NCBI RefSeq assembly: GCF_032854445.1
Contig: NW_027018079.1
Span: 26,834-90,833 of the forward strand
DNA length: 64,000 nucleotides
Reading direction: 5' to 3'
Source of the DNA: Liolophura sinensis
Lineage: Eukaryota > Mollusca > Polyplacophora > Chitonida > Chitonidae
Part shown: piece by piece, positions 49,655 to 62,306 of the stretch
Layout: the number at the start of each line of letters is the position of its first letter
How positions within the stretch are numbered: the first letter of the stretch is position 1
Position numbers and translations under genes: made by a program
Notes under the pieces: model-generated
Database searches by the model: none
What the model saw: the letters and a program-made list of their open reading frames with translations, nothing else
What the model was told of the DNA's origin: nothing

Positions 49655-51304
49655 ATGCGCAATTGGGCCAGGCATCTCCAGCTGTTGAAAAATTGCAAAT
49701 TTCCTTGGTTTCCATGGAGTAAGAGCCGTTGCTGGGCACGTGATCTTGACATCAATGATTATTCATTTGTGGCTACAGCCAAAAGTATTGGTCGGAGAGC
49801 AACGCGGTTTGCACCATTCGATTTCTCGTCAAAAAATACGTCGGATTAGCCTCTTACCAGCAGCATTGGAACAGTTTTTCCACTTTTGGATTTTTGCCTG
49901 GTCTTTTTGCGAATTGAAATCGGCTACATTAACTATGTACAATCGCGACTGGTCATTACTATATTCAACTTTTCATTATAAGTTATGTGCCCTTCGGTAG
50001 CCCAGACGACGTCAAATCTTTGGGCCAAGCCCATTTAACTCACCCAGCAGTTGTCTTACTTCTAAGTCGAAGACAAACTCAATGTCTTTATCTACATGTA
50101 GAAAAACCACACCATTTGTATATAAAAAAACACAAGGTACTTGATACAGTCCGCTGTAAAAAGTACAATTGAACACTGACCCACATCAATAAGGTGCCAA
50201 AAGATGCGCAATTGGGCCAGGCATCTCCAGCTGTTGAAAAATTGCAAATTTCCTTGGTTTCCATGGAGTAAGAGCCGTTGCTGGGCACGTGATCTTGACA
50301 TCAATGATTATTCATTTGTGGCTACAGCCAAAAGTATTGGTCGGAGAGCAACGTGGTTTGCACCATTCGATTTCTCGTCAAAAAATACGTCGGAATAGCC
50401 TCTTACCAGCAGAATTGGAACAGTTTTTCCACTTTTGGATTTTTGCCTGGTCTTTTTGCTAACTGATTTCGACTACATTAACTATGTACAATCGCGACTG
50501 GTCATTACTATATTCAACTTTTCATTATAAGTTATGTGCCCTTCGGTAGCCCAGACGACGTCAAATCTTTGGGCCAAGCCCATTTAACTCACCCAGCAAA
50601 TGTCTTACTTCTAAGTCGAAGACAAACTCAATGCCTTTATCTACATGTAGAAAAACCAAACCATTTGTATATAAAAAAAAACACAAGGTACTTGATACAG
50701 TCCGCTGTAAAAAGTACAATTGAACACTGACCCACATCAATAATGTGCCAAAAGATGCGCAATTGGGTCAGGCATCTCCAGCTGTTGAAAAATTGCAAAT
50801 TTCCTTGGTTTCCATGGAGTAAGAGCCGTTGCTGGGCACGTGATCTTGACATCAATGATTATTCATTTGTGGCTACAGCCAAAAGTATGGGTCGGAGAGC
50901 AACGCGGTTTGCACCATTCGATTTCTCGTCAAAAAATACGTCGGATTAGCCTCTTACCAGCAGCATTGGAACAGTTTTTCTACTTTTGGATTTTTGCCTG
51001 GTCTTTTTGCTAACTGAAATCGGCTACATTAACTATGTACAATCGCGACTGGTCATTACTATATTCAACTTTTCATTATAAGTTATGTGCCCTTCGGTAG
51101 CCCAGACGACGTCAAATCTTTGGGCCAAGCCCATTTAACTCACCCAGCAAATGTCTTACTTCTAAGTCGAAGACAAACTCAATGTCTTTATCTACATGTA
51201 GAAAAACCACACCATTTGTATATAAAAAAAACACAAGGTACTTGATACAGTCCGCTGTAAAAAGTACAATTGAACACTGACCCACATCAATAAGGTGCCA
51301 AAAG
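48006..51304. repeat. Higher-order unit A-(B/C)-D-E-F-G (six monomers)
   Basis: Monomers 48006 A, 48555 C, 49105 D, 49655 E (GATAAAG junction, TTTCCAC, GCGAATTG), 50204 F (preceded by CAGCAGTTG; AACGTGG, TCGGAATAGC, CAGAATTGG, GCTAACTGATTTCGACTAC) and 50755 G (AATAATGTGCC, AGTATGGG, GCTAACTGAAATC). The same E-F-G order follows D at 53504 and 60106, so A to G is the basic repeat of domain III. Confidence 0.92.
48467..48582. repeat. B-to-C crossover scar (one monomer lost)
   Basis: AACCAAACC near 48467 is the junction that normally leads into type B (45708, 51756). CAGCGGTTG near 48580 is type C. The exchange falls within about 115 bp between these markers. Confidence 0.8.
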
Positions 51305-52474
51305 ATGCGCAATTGGGTCAGGCATCTCCAGCTGTTGAAAAATTGCAAATTTCCTTGGTTTCCATGGAGTAAGAGCCGTTGCTGGGCACGTGATCTTGAC
51401 ATCAATGATTATTCATTTGTGGCTACAGCCAAAAGTATTGGTCGGAGAGCAACGTGGTTTGCACCATTCGATTTCTCGTCAAAAATACGTCGGATTAGCC
51501 TCTTACCAGCAGCATTGGAACAGTTTTTCTACTTTTGGATTTTTGCCTGGTATTTTTTCTTATTGAAATCGGCTACATTAACTATGTACAATCGCGACTG
51601 GTCATTACTATATTCAACTTTTCATTATAAGTTATGTGCCCTTCGGTAGCCCAGACGACGTCAAATCTTTGGGCCAAGCCCATTTAACTCACCCAGCAAA
51701 TGTCTTACTTCTAAGTCGAAGACAAACTCAATGTCTTTATCTACATGTAGAAAAACCAAACCATTTGTATATAAAAAAAACACAAGGTACTTGATACAGT
51801 CCGCTGTAAAAAGTACAATTGAACACTGACCCACATCAATAAGGTGCCAAAAGATGCGCAATTGGGCCAGGCATCTCCAGCTGTTGAAAAATTGCAAATT
51901 TCCTTGGTTTCCATGGAGTAAGAGCCGTTGCTGGGCACGTGATCTTGACATCAATGATTATTCATTTGTGGCTACAGCCAAAAGTATTGGTCGGAGAGCA
52001 ACGTGGTTTGCACCATTCAATTTCTCGTCAAAAAATACGTCGGATTAGCCTCTTACCAGCAGCATTGGAACAGTTTTTCCACTTTTGGATTTTTGCCTGG
52101 TATTTTTTCTAATTGAAATCGGCTACATTAACTATGTACAATCGCGACTGGTCATTACTATATTCAACTTTTCATTATAAGTTATGTGCCCTTCGGTAGC
52201 CCAGACGACGTCAAATCTTTGGGCCAAGCCCATTTAACTCACCCAGCAAATGTCTTACTTCTAAGTCGAAGACAAACTCAATGTCTTTATCTACATGTAG
52301 AAAAACCACACCATTTGTATATAAAAAAAACACAAGGTACTTGATACAGTCCGCTGTAAAAAGTACAATTGAACACTGACCCACATCAATAAGGTGCCAA
52401 AAGATGCGCAATTGGGCCAGGCATCTCCAGCGGTTGAAAAATTGCAAATTTCCTTGGTTTCCATGGAGTAAGAG

Positions 52475-52541
52475 CAGTTGCTGGGCACGTGATCTTGACA
52501 TCAATGATTATTCATTTGTGGCTACAGCCAAAAGTATTGGT
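52475..52541. repeat. C-to-B crossover scar (one monomer gained)
   Basis: Monomer 52404 starts as type C (CAGCGGTTG, GAGCAGTTG at about 52474) and continues as type B (TTGGTCGG at 52540, AACGTGG, CATTCAATTTC). The switch lies in a window of about 67 bp. A complete C monomer follows, so the order is B, C/B, C. Confidence 0.85.
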
Positions 52542-54602
52542 CGGAGAGCAACGTGGTTTGCACCATTCAATTTCTCGTCAAAAAATACGTCGGATTAGCC
52601 TCTTACCAGCAGCATTGGAACAGTTTTTCCACTTTTGGATTTTTGCCTGGTATTTTTTCTAATTGAAATCGGCTACATTAACTATGTACAATCGCGACTG
52701 GTCATTACTATATTCAACTTTTCATTATAAGTTATGTGCCCTTCGGTAGCCCAGACGACGTCAAATCTTTGGGCCAAGCCCATTTAACTCACCCAGCAAA
52801 TGTCTTACTTCTAAGTCGAAGACAAACTCAATGTCTTTATCTACATGTAGAAAAACCACACCATTTGTATATAAAAAAAACACAAGGTACTTGATACAGT
52901 CCGCTGTAAAAAGTACAATTGAACACTGACCCACATCAATAAGGTGCCAAAAGATGCGCAATTGGGCCAGGCATCTCCAGCGGTTGAAAAATTGCAAATT
53001 TCCTTGGTTTCCATGGAGTAAGAGCAGTTGCTGGGCACGTGATCTTGACATCAATGATTATTCATTTGTGGCTACAGCCAAAAGTATTGGTCAGAGAGCA
53101 ACGCAGTTTGGACCATTCGATTTCTCGTCAAAAAATACGTCGGATTAGCCTCTTACCAGCAGCATTGGAACAGTTTTTCCACTTTTGGATTTTTGCCTGG
53201 TCTTATTGCGAATTAAAATCGGCTACATTAACTATGTACAATCGCGACTGGTCATTACTATATTCAACTTTTCATTATAAGTTATGTGCCCTTCGGTAGC
53301 CCAGACGACGTCAAATCTTTGGGCCAAGCCCATTTAACTCATCCAGCAAATGTCTTACTTCTAAGTCGAAGACAAACTCAATGTCTTTATCTACATGTAG
53401 AAAAACCAAACCATTTGTATATAAAAAAAACACAAGGTACTTGATACAGTCCGCTGTAAAAAGTACAAATGAACACTGACCCACATCAATAAGGTGCCAA
53501 AAGATGCGCAATTGGGTCAGGCATCTCCAGCTGTTGAAAAATTGCAAATTTCCTTGGTTTCCATGGAGTAAGAGCCGTTGCTGGGCACGTGATCTTGACA
53601 TCAATGATTATTCATTTGTGGCTACAGCCAAAAGTATTGGTCGGAGAGCAACGCGGTTTGCACCATTCGATTTCTCGTCAAAAAATACGTCGGATTAGCC
53701 TCTTACCAGCAGCATTGGAACAGTTTTTCTACTTTTGGATTTTTGCCTGCTCTTTTTGCTAACTGAAATCGGCTACATTAACTATGTACAATCGCGACTG
53801 GTCATTACTATATTCAACTTTTCATTATAAGTTATGTGCCCTTCGGTAGCCCAGACGACGTCAAATCTTTGGGCCAAGCCCATTTAACTCACCCAGCAAA
53901 TGTCTTACTTCTAAGTCGAAGACAAACTCAATGTCTTTATCTACATGTAGAAAAACCACACCATTTGTATATAAAAAAAACACAAGGTACATGATAAAGT
54001 CTGCTGTAAAAAGTACAATTGAACACTGACCCACATCAATAAGGTGCCAAAAGATGCGCAATTGGGCCAGGCATCTCCAGCTGTTGAAAAATTGCAAATT
54101 TCCTTGGTTTCCATGGAGTAAGAGCCGTTGCTGGGCACGTGATCTTGACATCAATGATTATTCATTTGTGGCTACAGCCAAAAGTATTGGTCGGAGAGCA
54201 ACGCGGTTTGCACCATTCGATTTCTCGTCAAAAAATACGTCGGATTAGCCTCTTACCAGCAGCATTGGAACAGTTTTTCCACTTTTGGATTTTTGCCTGG
54301 TCTTTTTGCGAATTGAAATCGGCTACATTAACTATGTACAATCGCGACTGGTCATTACTATATTCAACTTTTCATTATAAGTTATGTGCCCTTCGGTAGC
54401 CCAGACGACGTCAAATCTTTGGGCCAAGCCCATTTAACTCACCCAGCAGTTGTCTTACTTCTAAGTCGAAGACAAACTCAATGTCTTTATCTACATGTAG
54501 AAAAACCACACCATTTGTATATAAAAAAACACAAGGTACTTGATACAGTCCGCTGTAAAAAGTACAATTGAACACTGACCCACATCAATAAGGTGCCAAA
54601 AG

Positions 54603-57600
54603 ATGCGCAATTGGGCCAGGCATCTCCAGCTGTTGAAAAATTGCAAATTTCCTTGGTTTCCATGGAGTAAGAGCCGTTGCTGGGCACGTGATCTTGACAT
54701 CAATGATTATTCATTTGTGGCTACAGCCAAAAGTATTGGTCGGAGAGCAACGTGGTTTGCACCATTCGATTTCTCGTCAAAAAATACGTCGGAATAGCCT
54801 CTTACCAGCAGAATTGGAACAGTTTTTCCACTTTTGGATTTTTGCCTGGTCTTTTTGCTAACTGATTTCGACTACATTAACTATGTACAATCGCGACTGG
54901 TCATTACTATATTCAACTTTTCATTATAAGTTATGTGCCCTTCGGTAGCCCAGACGACGTCAAATCTTTGGGCCAAGCCCATTTAACTCACCCAGCAAAT
55001 GTCTTACTTCTAAGTCGAAGACAAACTCAATGTCTTTATCTACATGTAGAAAAACCAAACCATTTGTATATAAAAAAAAACACAAGGTACTTGATACAGT
55101 CCGCTGTAAAAAGTACAATTGAACACTGACCCACATCAATAATGTGCCAAAAGATGCGCAATTGGGTCAGGCATCTCCAGCTGTTGAAAAATTGCAAATT
55201 TCCTTGGTTTCCATGGAGTAAGAGCCGTTGCTGGGCACGTGATCTTGACATCAATGATTATTCATTTGTGGCTACAGCCAAAAGTATGGGTCGGAGAGCA
55301 ACGCGGTTTGCACCATTCGATTTCTCGTCAAAAAATACGTCGGATTAGCCTCTTACCAGCAGCATTGGAACAGTTTTTCCACTTTTGGATTTTTGCCTGG
55401 TCTTTTTGCGAATTGAAATCGGCTACATTAACTATGTACAATCGCGACTGGTCATTACTATATTCAACTTTTCATTATAAGTTATGTGCCCTTCGGTAGC
55501 CCAGACGACGTCAAATCTTTGGGCCAAGCCCATTTAACTCACCCAGCAGTTGTCTTACTTCTAAGTCGAAGACAAACTCAATGTCTTTATCTACATGTAG
55601 AAAAACCACACCATTTGTATATAAAAAAACACAAGGTACTTGATACAGTCCGCTGTAAAAAGTACAATTGAACACTGACCCACATCAATAAGGTGCCAAA
55701 AGATGCGCAATTGGGCCAGGCATCTCCAGCTGTTGAAAAATTGCAAATTTCCTTGGTTTCCATGGAGTAAGAGCCGTTGCTGGGCACGTGATCTTGACAT
55801 CAATGATTATTCATTTGTGGCTACAGCCAAAAGTATTGGTCGGAGAGCAACGTGGTTTGCACCATTCGATTTCTCGTCAAAAAATACGTCGGAATAGCCT
55901 CTTACCAGCAGAATTGGAACAGTTTTTCCACTTTTGGATTTTTGCCTGGTCTTTTTGCTAACTGATTTCGACTACATTAACTATGTACAATCGCGACTGG
56001 TCATTACTATATTCAACTTTTCATTATAAGTTATGTGCCCTTCGGTAGCCCAGACGACGTCAAATCTTTGGGCCAAGCCCATTTAACTCACCCAGCAAAT
56101 GTCTTACTTCTAAGTCGAAGACAAACTCAATGTCTTTATCTACATGTAGAAAAACCAAACCATTTGTATATAAAAAAAAACACAAGGTACTTGATACAGT
56201 CCGCTGTAAAAAGTACAATTGAACACTGACCCACATCAATAATGTGCCAAAAGATGCGCAATTGGGTCAGGCATCTCCAGCTGTTGAAAAATTGCAAATT
56301 TCCTTGGTTTCCATGGAGTAAGAGCCGTTGCTGGGCACGTGATCTTGACATCAATGATTATTCATTTGTGGCTACAGCCAAAAGTATGGGTCGGAGAGCA
56401 ACGCGGTTTGCACCATTCGATTTCTCGTCAAAAAATACGTCGGATTAGCCTCTTACCAGCAGCATTGGAACAGTTTTTCTACTTTTGGATTTTTGCCTGG
56501 TCTTTTTGCTAACTGAAATCGGCTACATTAACTATGTACAATCGCGACTGGTCATTACTATATTCAACTTTTCATTATAAGTTATGTGCCCTTCGGTAGC
56601 CCAGACGACGTCAAATCTTTGGGCCAAGCCCATTTAACTCACCCAGCAGTTGTCTTACTTCTAAGTCGAAGACAAACTCAATGTCTTTATCTACATGTAG
56701 AAAAACCACACCATTTGTATATAAAAAAACACAAGGTACTTGATACAGTCCGCTGTAAAAAGTACAATTGAACACTGACCCACATCAATAAGGTGCCAAA
56801 AGATGCGCAATTGGGCCAGGCATCTCCAGCTGTTGAAAAATTGCAAATTTCCTTGGTTTCCATGGAGTAAGAGCCGTTGCTGGGCACGTGATCTTGACAT
56901 CAATGATTATTCATTTGTGGCTACAGCCAAAAGTATTGGTCGGAGAGCAACGTGGTTTGCACCATTCGATTTCTCGTCAAAAAATACGTCGGAATAGCCT
57001 CTTACCAGCAGAATTGGAACAGTTTTTCCACTTTTGGATTTTTGCCTGGTCTTTTTGCTAACTGATTTCGACTACATTAACTATGTACAATCGCGACTGG
57101 TCATTACTATATTCAACTTTTCATTATAAGTTATGTGCCCTTCGGTAGCCCAGACGACGTCAAATCTTTGGGCCAAGCCCATTTAACTCACCCAGCAAAT
57201 GTCTTACTTCTAAGTCGAAGACAAACTCAATGTCTTTATCTACATGTAGAAAAACCAAACCATTTGTATATAAAAAAAAACACAAGGTACTTGATACAGT
57301 CCGCTGTAAAAAGTACAATTGAACACTGACCCACATCAATAATGTGCCAAAAGATGCGCAATTGGGTCAGGCATCTCCAGCTGTTGAAAAATTGCAAATT
57401 TCCTTGGTTTCCATGGAGTAAGAGCCGTTGCTGGGCACGTGATCTTGACATCAATGATTATTCATTTGTGGCTACAGCCAAAAGTATGGGTCGGAGAGCA
57501 ACGCGGTTTGCACCATTCGATTTCTCGTCAAAAAATACGTCGGATTAGCCTCTTACCAGCAGCATTGGAACAGTTTTTCTACTTTTGGATTTTTGCCTGG

Positions 57601-57903
57601 TCTTTTTGCTAACTGAAATCGGCTACATTAACTATGTACAATCGCGACTGGTCATTACTATATTCAACTTTTCATTATAAGTTATGTGCCCTTCGGTAGC
57701 CCAGACGACGTCAAATCTTTGGGCCAAGCCCATTTAACTCACCCAGCAAATGTCTTACTTCTAAGTCGAAGACAAACTCAATGTCTTTATCTACATGTAG
57801 AAAAACCACACCATTTGTATATAAAAAAAACACAAGGTACTTGATACAGTCCGCTGTAAAAAGTACAATTGAACACTGACCCACATCAATAAGGTGCCAA
57901 AAG
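54603..57903. repeat. F-G dimer amplified three times (~1.1 kb period)
   Basis: F monomers at 54603, 55703 and 56803 alternate with G-type monomers at 55154, 56254 and 57354, giving an 1100 bp period. The first G-type monomer has an E-type 3' half (TTTCCAC, GCGAATTG). The second keeps its G 3' half but is followed by CAGCAGTTG, normally found between E and F. The third is followed by CAGCAAATG and A, as in the plain unit. The two internal joins differ, so at least two exchanges are needed. Confidence 0.9.
55289..55380. repeat. G-to-E crossover scar
   Basis: Monomer 55154 begins as type G (AATAATGTGCC, AGTATGGG near 55286) and ends as type E (TTTCCAC near 55377, GCGAATTG), followed by the F junction. 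The exchange restarted the F-G series. Confidence 0.82.
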
Positions 57904-60900
57904 ATGCGCAATTGGGTCAGGCATCTCCAGCTGTTGAAAAATTGCAAATTTCCTTGGTTTCCATGGAGTAAGAGCCGTTGCTGGGCACGTGATCTTGACA
58001 TCAATGATTATTCATTTGTGGCTACAGCCAAAAGTATTGGTCGGAGAGCAACGTGGTTTGCACCATTCGATTTCTCGTCAAAAATACGTCGGATTAGCCT
58101 CTTACCAGCAGCATTGGAACAGTTTTTCTACTTTTGGATTTTTGCCTGGTATTTTTTCTTATTGAAATCGGCTACATTAACTATGTACAATCGCGACTGG
58201 TCATTACTATATTCAACTTTTCATTATAAGTTATGTGCCCTTCGGTAGCCCAGACGACGTCAAATCTTTGGGCCAAGCCCATTTAACTCACCCAGCAAAT
58301 GTCTTACTTCTAAGTCGAAGACAAACTCAATGTCTTTATCTACATGTAGAAAAACCAAACCATTTGTATATAAAAAAAACACAAGGTACTTGATACAGTC
58401 CGCTGTAAAAAGTACAATTGAACACTGACCCACATCAATAAGGTGCCAAAAGATGCGCAATTGGGCCAGGCATCTCCAGCTGTTGAAAAATTGCAAATTT
58501 CCTTGGTTTCCATGGAGTAAGAGCCGTTGCTGGGCACGTGATCTTGACATCAATGATTATTCATTTGTGGCTACAGCCAAAAGTATTGGTCGGAGAGCAA
58601 CGTGGTTTGCACCATTCAATTTCTCGTCAAAAAATACGTCGGATTAGCCTCTTACCAGCAGCATTGGAACAGTTTTTCCACTTTTGGATTTTTGCCTGGT
58701 ATTTTTTCTAATTGAAATCGGCTACATTAACTATGTACAATCGCGACTGGTCATTACTATATTCAACTTTTCATTATAAGTTATGTGCCCTTCGGTAGCC
58801 CAGACGACGTCAAATCTTTGGGCCAAGCCCATTTAACTCACCCAGCAAATGTCTTACTTCTAAGTCGAAGACAAACTCAATGTCTTTATCTACATGTAGA
58901 AAAACCAAACCATTTGTATATAAAAAAAACACAAGGTACTTGATACAGTCCGCTGTAAAAAGTACAATTGAACACTGACCCACATCAATAAGGTGCCAAA
59001 AGATGCGCAATTGGGCCAGGCATCTCCAGCTGTTGAAAAATTGCAAATTTCCTTGGTTTCCATGGAGTAAGAGCCGTTGCTGGGCACGTGATCTTGACAT
59101 CAATGATTATTCATTTGTGGCTACAGCCAAAAGTATTGGTCGGAGAGCAACGTGGTTTGCACCATTCAATTTCTCGTCAAAAAATACGTCGGATTAGCCT
59201 CTTACCAGCAGCATTGGAACAGTTTTTCCACTTTTGGATTTTTGCCTGGTATTTTTTCTAATTGAAATCGGCTACATTAACTATGTACAATCGCGACTGG
59301 TCATTACTATATTCAACTTTTCATTATAAGTTATGTGCCCTTCGGTAGCCCAGACGACGTCAAATCTTTGGGCCAAGCCCATTTAACTCACCCAGCAAAT
59401 GTCTTACTTCTAAGTCGAAGACAAACTCAATGTCTTTATCTACATGTAGAAAAAACCACACCATTTGTATATAAAAAAAACACAAGGTACTTGATACAGT
59501 CCGCTGTAAAAAGTACAATTGAACACTGACCCACATCAATAAGGTGCCAAAAGATGCGCAATTGGGCCAGGCATCTCCAGCGGTTGAAAAATTGCAAATT
59601 TCCTTGGTTTCCATGGAGTAAGAGCAGTTGCTGGGCACGTGATCTTGACATCAATGATTATTCATTTGTGGCTACAGCCAAAAGTATTGGTCAGAGAGCA
59701 ACGCAGTTTGGACCATTCGATTTCTCGTCAAAAAATACGTCGGATTAGCCTCTTACCAGCAGCATTGGAACAGTTTTTCCACTTTTGGATTTTTGCCTGG
59801 TCTTATTGCGAATTAAAATCGGCTACATTAACTATGTACAATCGCGACTGGTCATTACTATATTCAACTTTTCATTATAAGTTATGTGCCCTTCGGTAGC
59901 CCAGACGACGTCAAATCTTTGGGCCAAGCCCATTTAACTCATCCAGCAAATGTCTTACTTCTAAGTCGAAGACAAACTCAATGTCTTTATCTACATGTAG
60001 AAAAACCAAACCATTTGTATATAAAAAAAAAACACAAGGTACTTGATACAGTCCGCTGTAAAAAGTACAAATGAACACTGACCCACATCAATAAGGTGCC
60101 AAAAGATGCGCAATTGGGTCAGGCATCTCCAGCTGTTGAAAAATTGCAAATTTCCTTGGTTTCCATGGAGTAAGAGCCGTTGCTGGGCACGTGATCTTGA
60201 CATCAATGATTATTCATTTGTGGCTACAGCCAAAAGTATTGGTCGGAGAGCAACGCGGTTTGCACCATTCGATTTCTCGTCAAAAAATACGTCGGATTAG
60301 CCTCTTACCAGCAGCATTGGAACAGTTTTTCTACTTTTGGATTTTTGCCTGCTCTTTTGCTAACTGAAATCGGCTACATTAACTATGTACAATCGCGACT
60401 GGTCATTACTATATTCAACTTTTCATTATAAGTTATGTGCCCTTCGGTAGCCCAGACGACGTCAAATCTTTGGGCCAAGCCCATTTAACTCACCCAGCAA
60501 ATGTCTTACTTCTAAGTCGAAGACAACTCAATGTCTTTATCTACATGTAGAAAAAACCACACCATTTGTATATAAAAAAAACACAAGGTACATGATAAAG
60601 TCTGCTGTAAAAAGTACAATTGAACACTGGACCCACATCAATAAGGTGCCAAAAGATGCGCAATTGGGCCAGGCATCTCCAGCTGTTGAAAAATTGCAAA
60701 TTTCCTTGGTTTCCATGGAGTAAGAGCCGTTGCTGGGCACGTGATCTTGACATCAATGATTATTCATTTGTGGCTACAGCCAAAAGTATTGGTCGGAGAG
60801 CAACGCGGTTGCACCATTCGATTTCTCGTCAAAAAATACGTCGGATTAGGCCTCTTACCAGCAGCATTGGAACAGTTTTTCCACTTTTGGATTTTTGCCT

Positions 60901-62306
60901 GGTCTTTTTGCGAATTGAAATCGGCTACATTAACTATGTACAATCGCGACTGGTCATTACTATATTCAACTTTTCATTATAAGTTATGTGCCCTTCGGTA
61001 GCCCAGACGACGTCAAATCTTTGGGCCAAGCCCATTTAACTCACCCAGCAGTTGTCTTACTTCTAAGTCGAAGACAAACTCAATGTCTTTATCTACATGT
61101 AGAAAAACCACACCATTTGTATATAAAAAAAACACAAGGTACTTGATACAGTCCGCTGTAAAAAGTACAATTGAACACTGACCCACATCAATAAGGTGCC
61201 AAAAGATGCGCAATTGGGCCAGGCATCTCCAGCTGTTGAAAAATTGCAAATTTCCTTGGTTTCCATGGAGTAAGAGCCGTTGCTGGGCACGTGATCTTGA
61301 CATCAATGATTATTCATTTGTGGCTACAGCCAAAAGTATTGGTCGGAGAGCAACGTGGTTTGCACCATTCGATTCTCGTCAAAAAATACGTCGGAATAGC
61401 CTCTTACCAGCAGAAATTGGAACAGTTTTTCCACTTTTGGATTTTTGCCTGGTCTTTTTGCTAACTGATTTCGACTACATTAACTATGTACAATCGCGAC
61501 TGGTCATTACTATATTCAACTTTTCATTATAAGTTATGTGCCTTCGGTAGCCCAGGACGACGTCAAATCTTTGGGCCAAGCCCATTTAACTCACCCAGCA
61601 AATGTCTTACTTCTAAGTCGAAGACAAACTCAATGTCCTTTATCTACATGTAGAAAAACCAAACCATTTGTATATAAAAAAAAACACAAGGTACTTGATA
61701 CAGTCCGCTGTAAAAAGTACAATTGAACACTGACCCACATCAATAATGTGCCAAAAGATGCGCAATTGGGTCAGGCATCTCCAGCTGTTGAAAAATTGCA
61801 AATTTCCTTGGTTTCCATGGAGTAAGAGCCGTTGCTGGGCACGTGATCTTGACATCAATGATTATTCATTTGTGGCTACAGCCAAAAGTATGGGTCGGAG
61901 AGCAACGCGGTTTGCACCATTCGATTTCTCGTCAAAAAATACGTCGGATTAGCCTCTTACCAGCAGCATTGGAACAGTTTTTCTACTTTTGGATTTTTGC
62001 CTGGACTTTTTGCTAACTGAAATCGGCTACATTAACTATGTACAATCGCGACTGGTCATTACTATATTCAACTTTTCATTATAAGTTATGTGCCCTTCGG
62101 TAGCCCAGACGACGTCAAATCTTTGGGCCAAGCCCATTTAACTCACCCAGCAGTTGTCTTACTTCTAAGTCGAAGACAAACTCAATGTCTTTATCTACAT
62201 GTAGAAAAACCACACCATTTGTATATAAAAAAACACAAGGTACTTGACACAGTCCGCTGTAAAAAGTACAATTGAACACTGACCCACATCAATAAGGTGC
62301 CAAAAG
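57904..62306. repeat. Higher-order unit A-B-B-C-D-E-F-G (eight monomers)
   Basis: Monomers 57904 A, 58453 B, 59003 B, 59554 C, 60106 D, 60656 E, 61206 F and 61758 G. B is present twice in near-identical form. From about 59.45 to 61.64 kb many single-base indels occur that are absent from the equivalent copies. 61758 has private CCTGGACTTTTT and is followed by CAGCAGTTG, as in the F-G dimers. Confidence 0.9.
59450..61640. other. Cluster of single-base indels (possible consensus errors)
   Basis: Compared with equivalent copies at 49.1-51 and 53.5-55.1 kb, the following are seen: extra A (59452), missing T (60356), missing A (60527), extra A (60552), extra G (60629), missing T (60809), extra G (60849), missing T (61374), extra A (61415), missing C (61542), extra G (61556), extra C (61637). 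All are one base and mostly lengthen or shorten a run. Such density is not seen in most of the window. Confidence 0.7.

Larger units (their letters stand above)
51305..57903. repeat. Higher-order unit A-B-C/B-C-D-E-F-G plus amplified F-G
   Basis: Monomers: 51305 A, 51854 B, 52404 C/B chimera, 52954 C, 53504 D, 54054 E, 54603 F, 55154 G/E chimera, 55703 F, 56254 G, 56803 F, 57354 G. Compared with a plain A-G unit it gained one monomer in the B/C region and four in the F/G region, giving 12 monomers. Types are otherwise near-identical to their counterparts at 48.0-51.3 and 57.9-62.3 kb. Confidence 0.92.
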
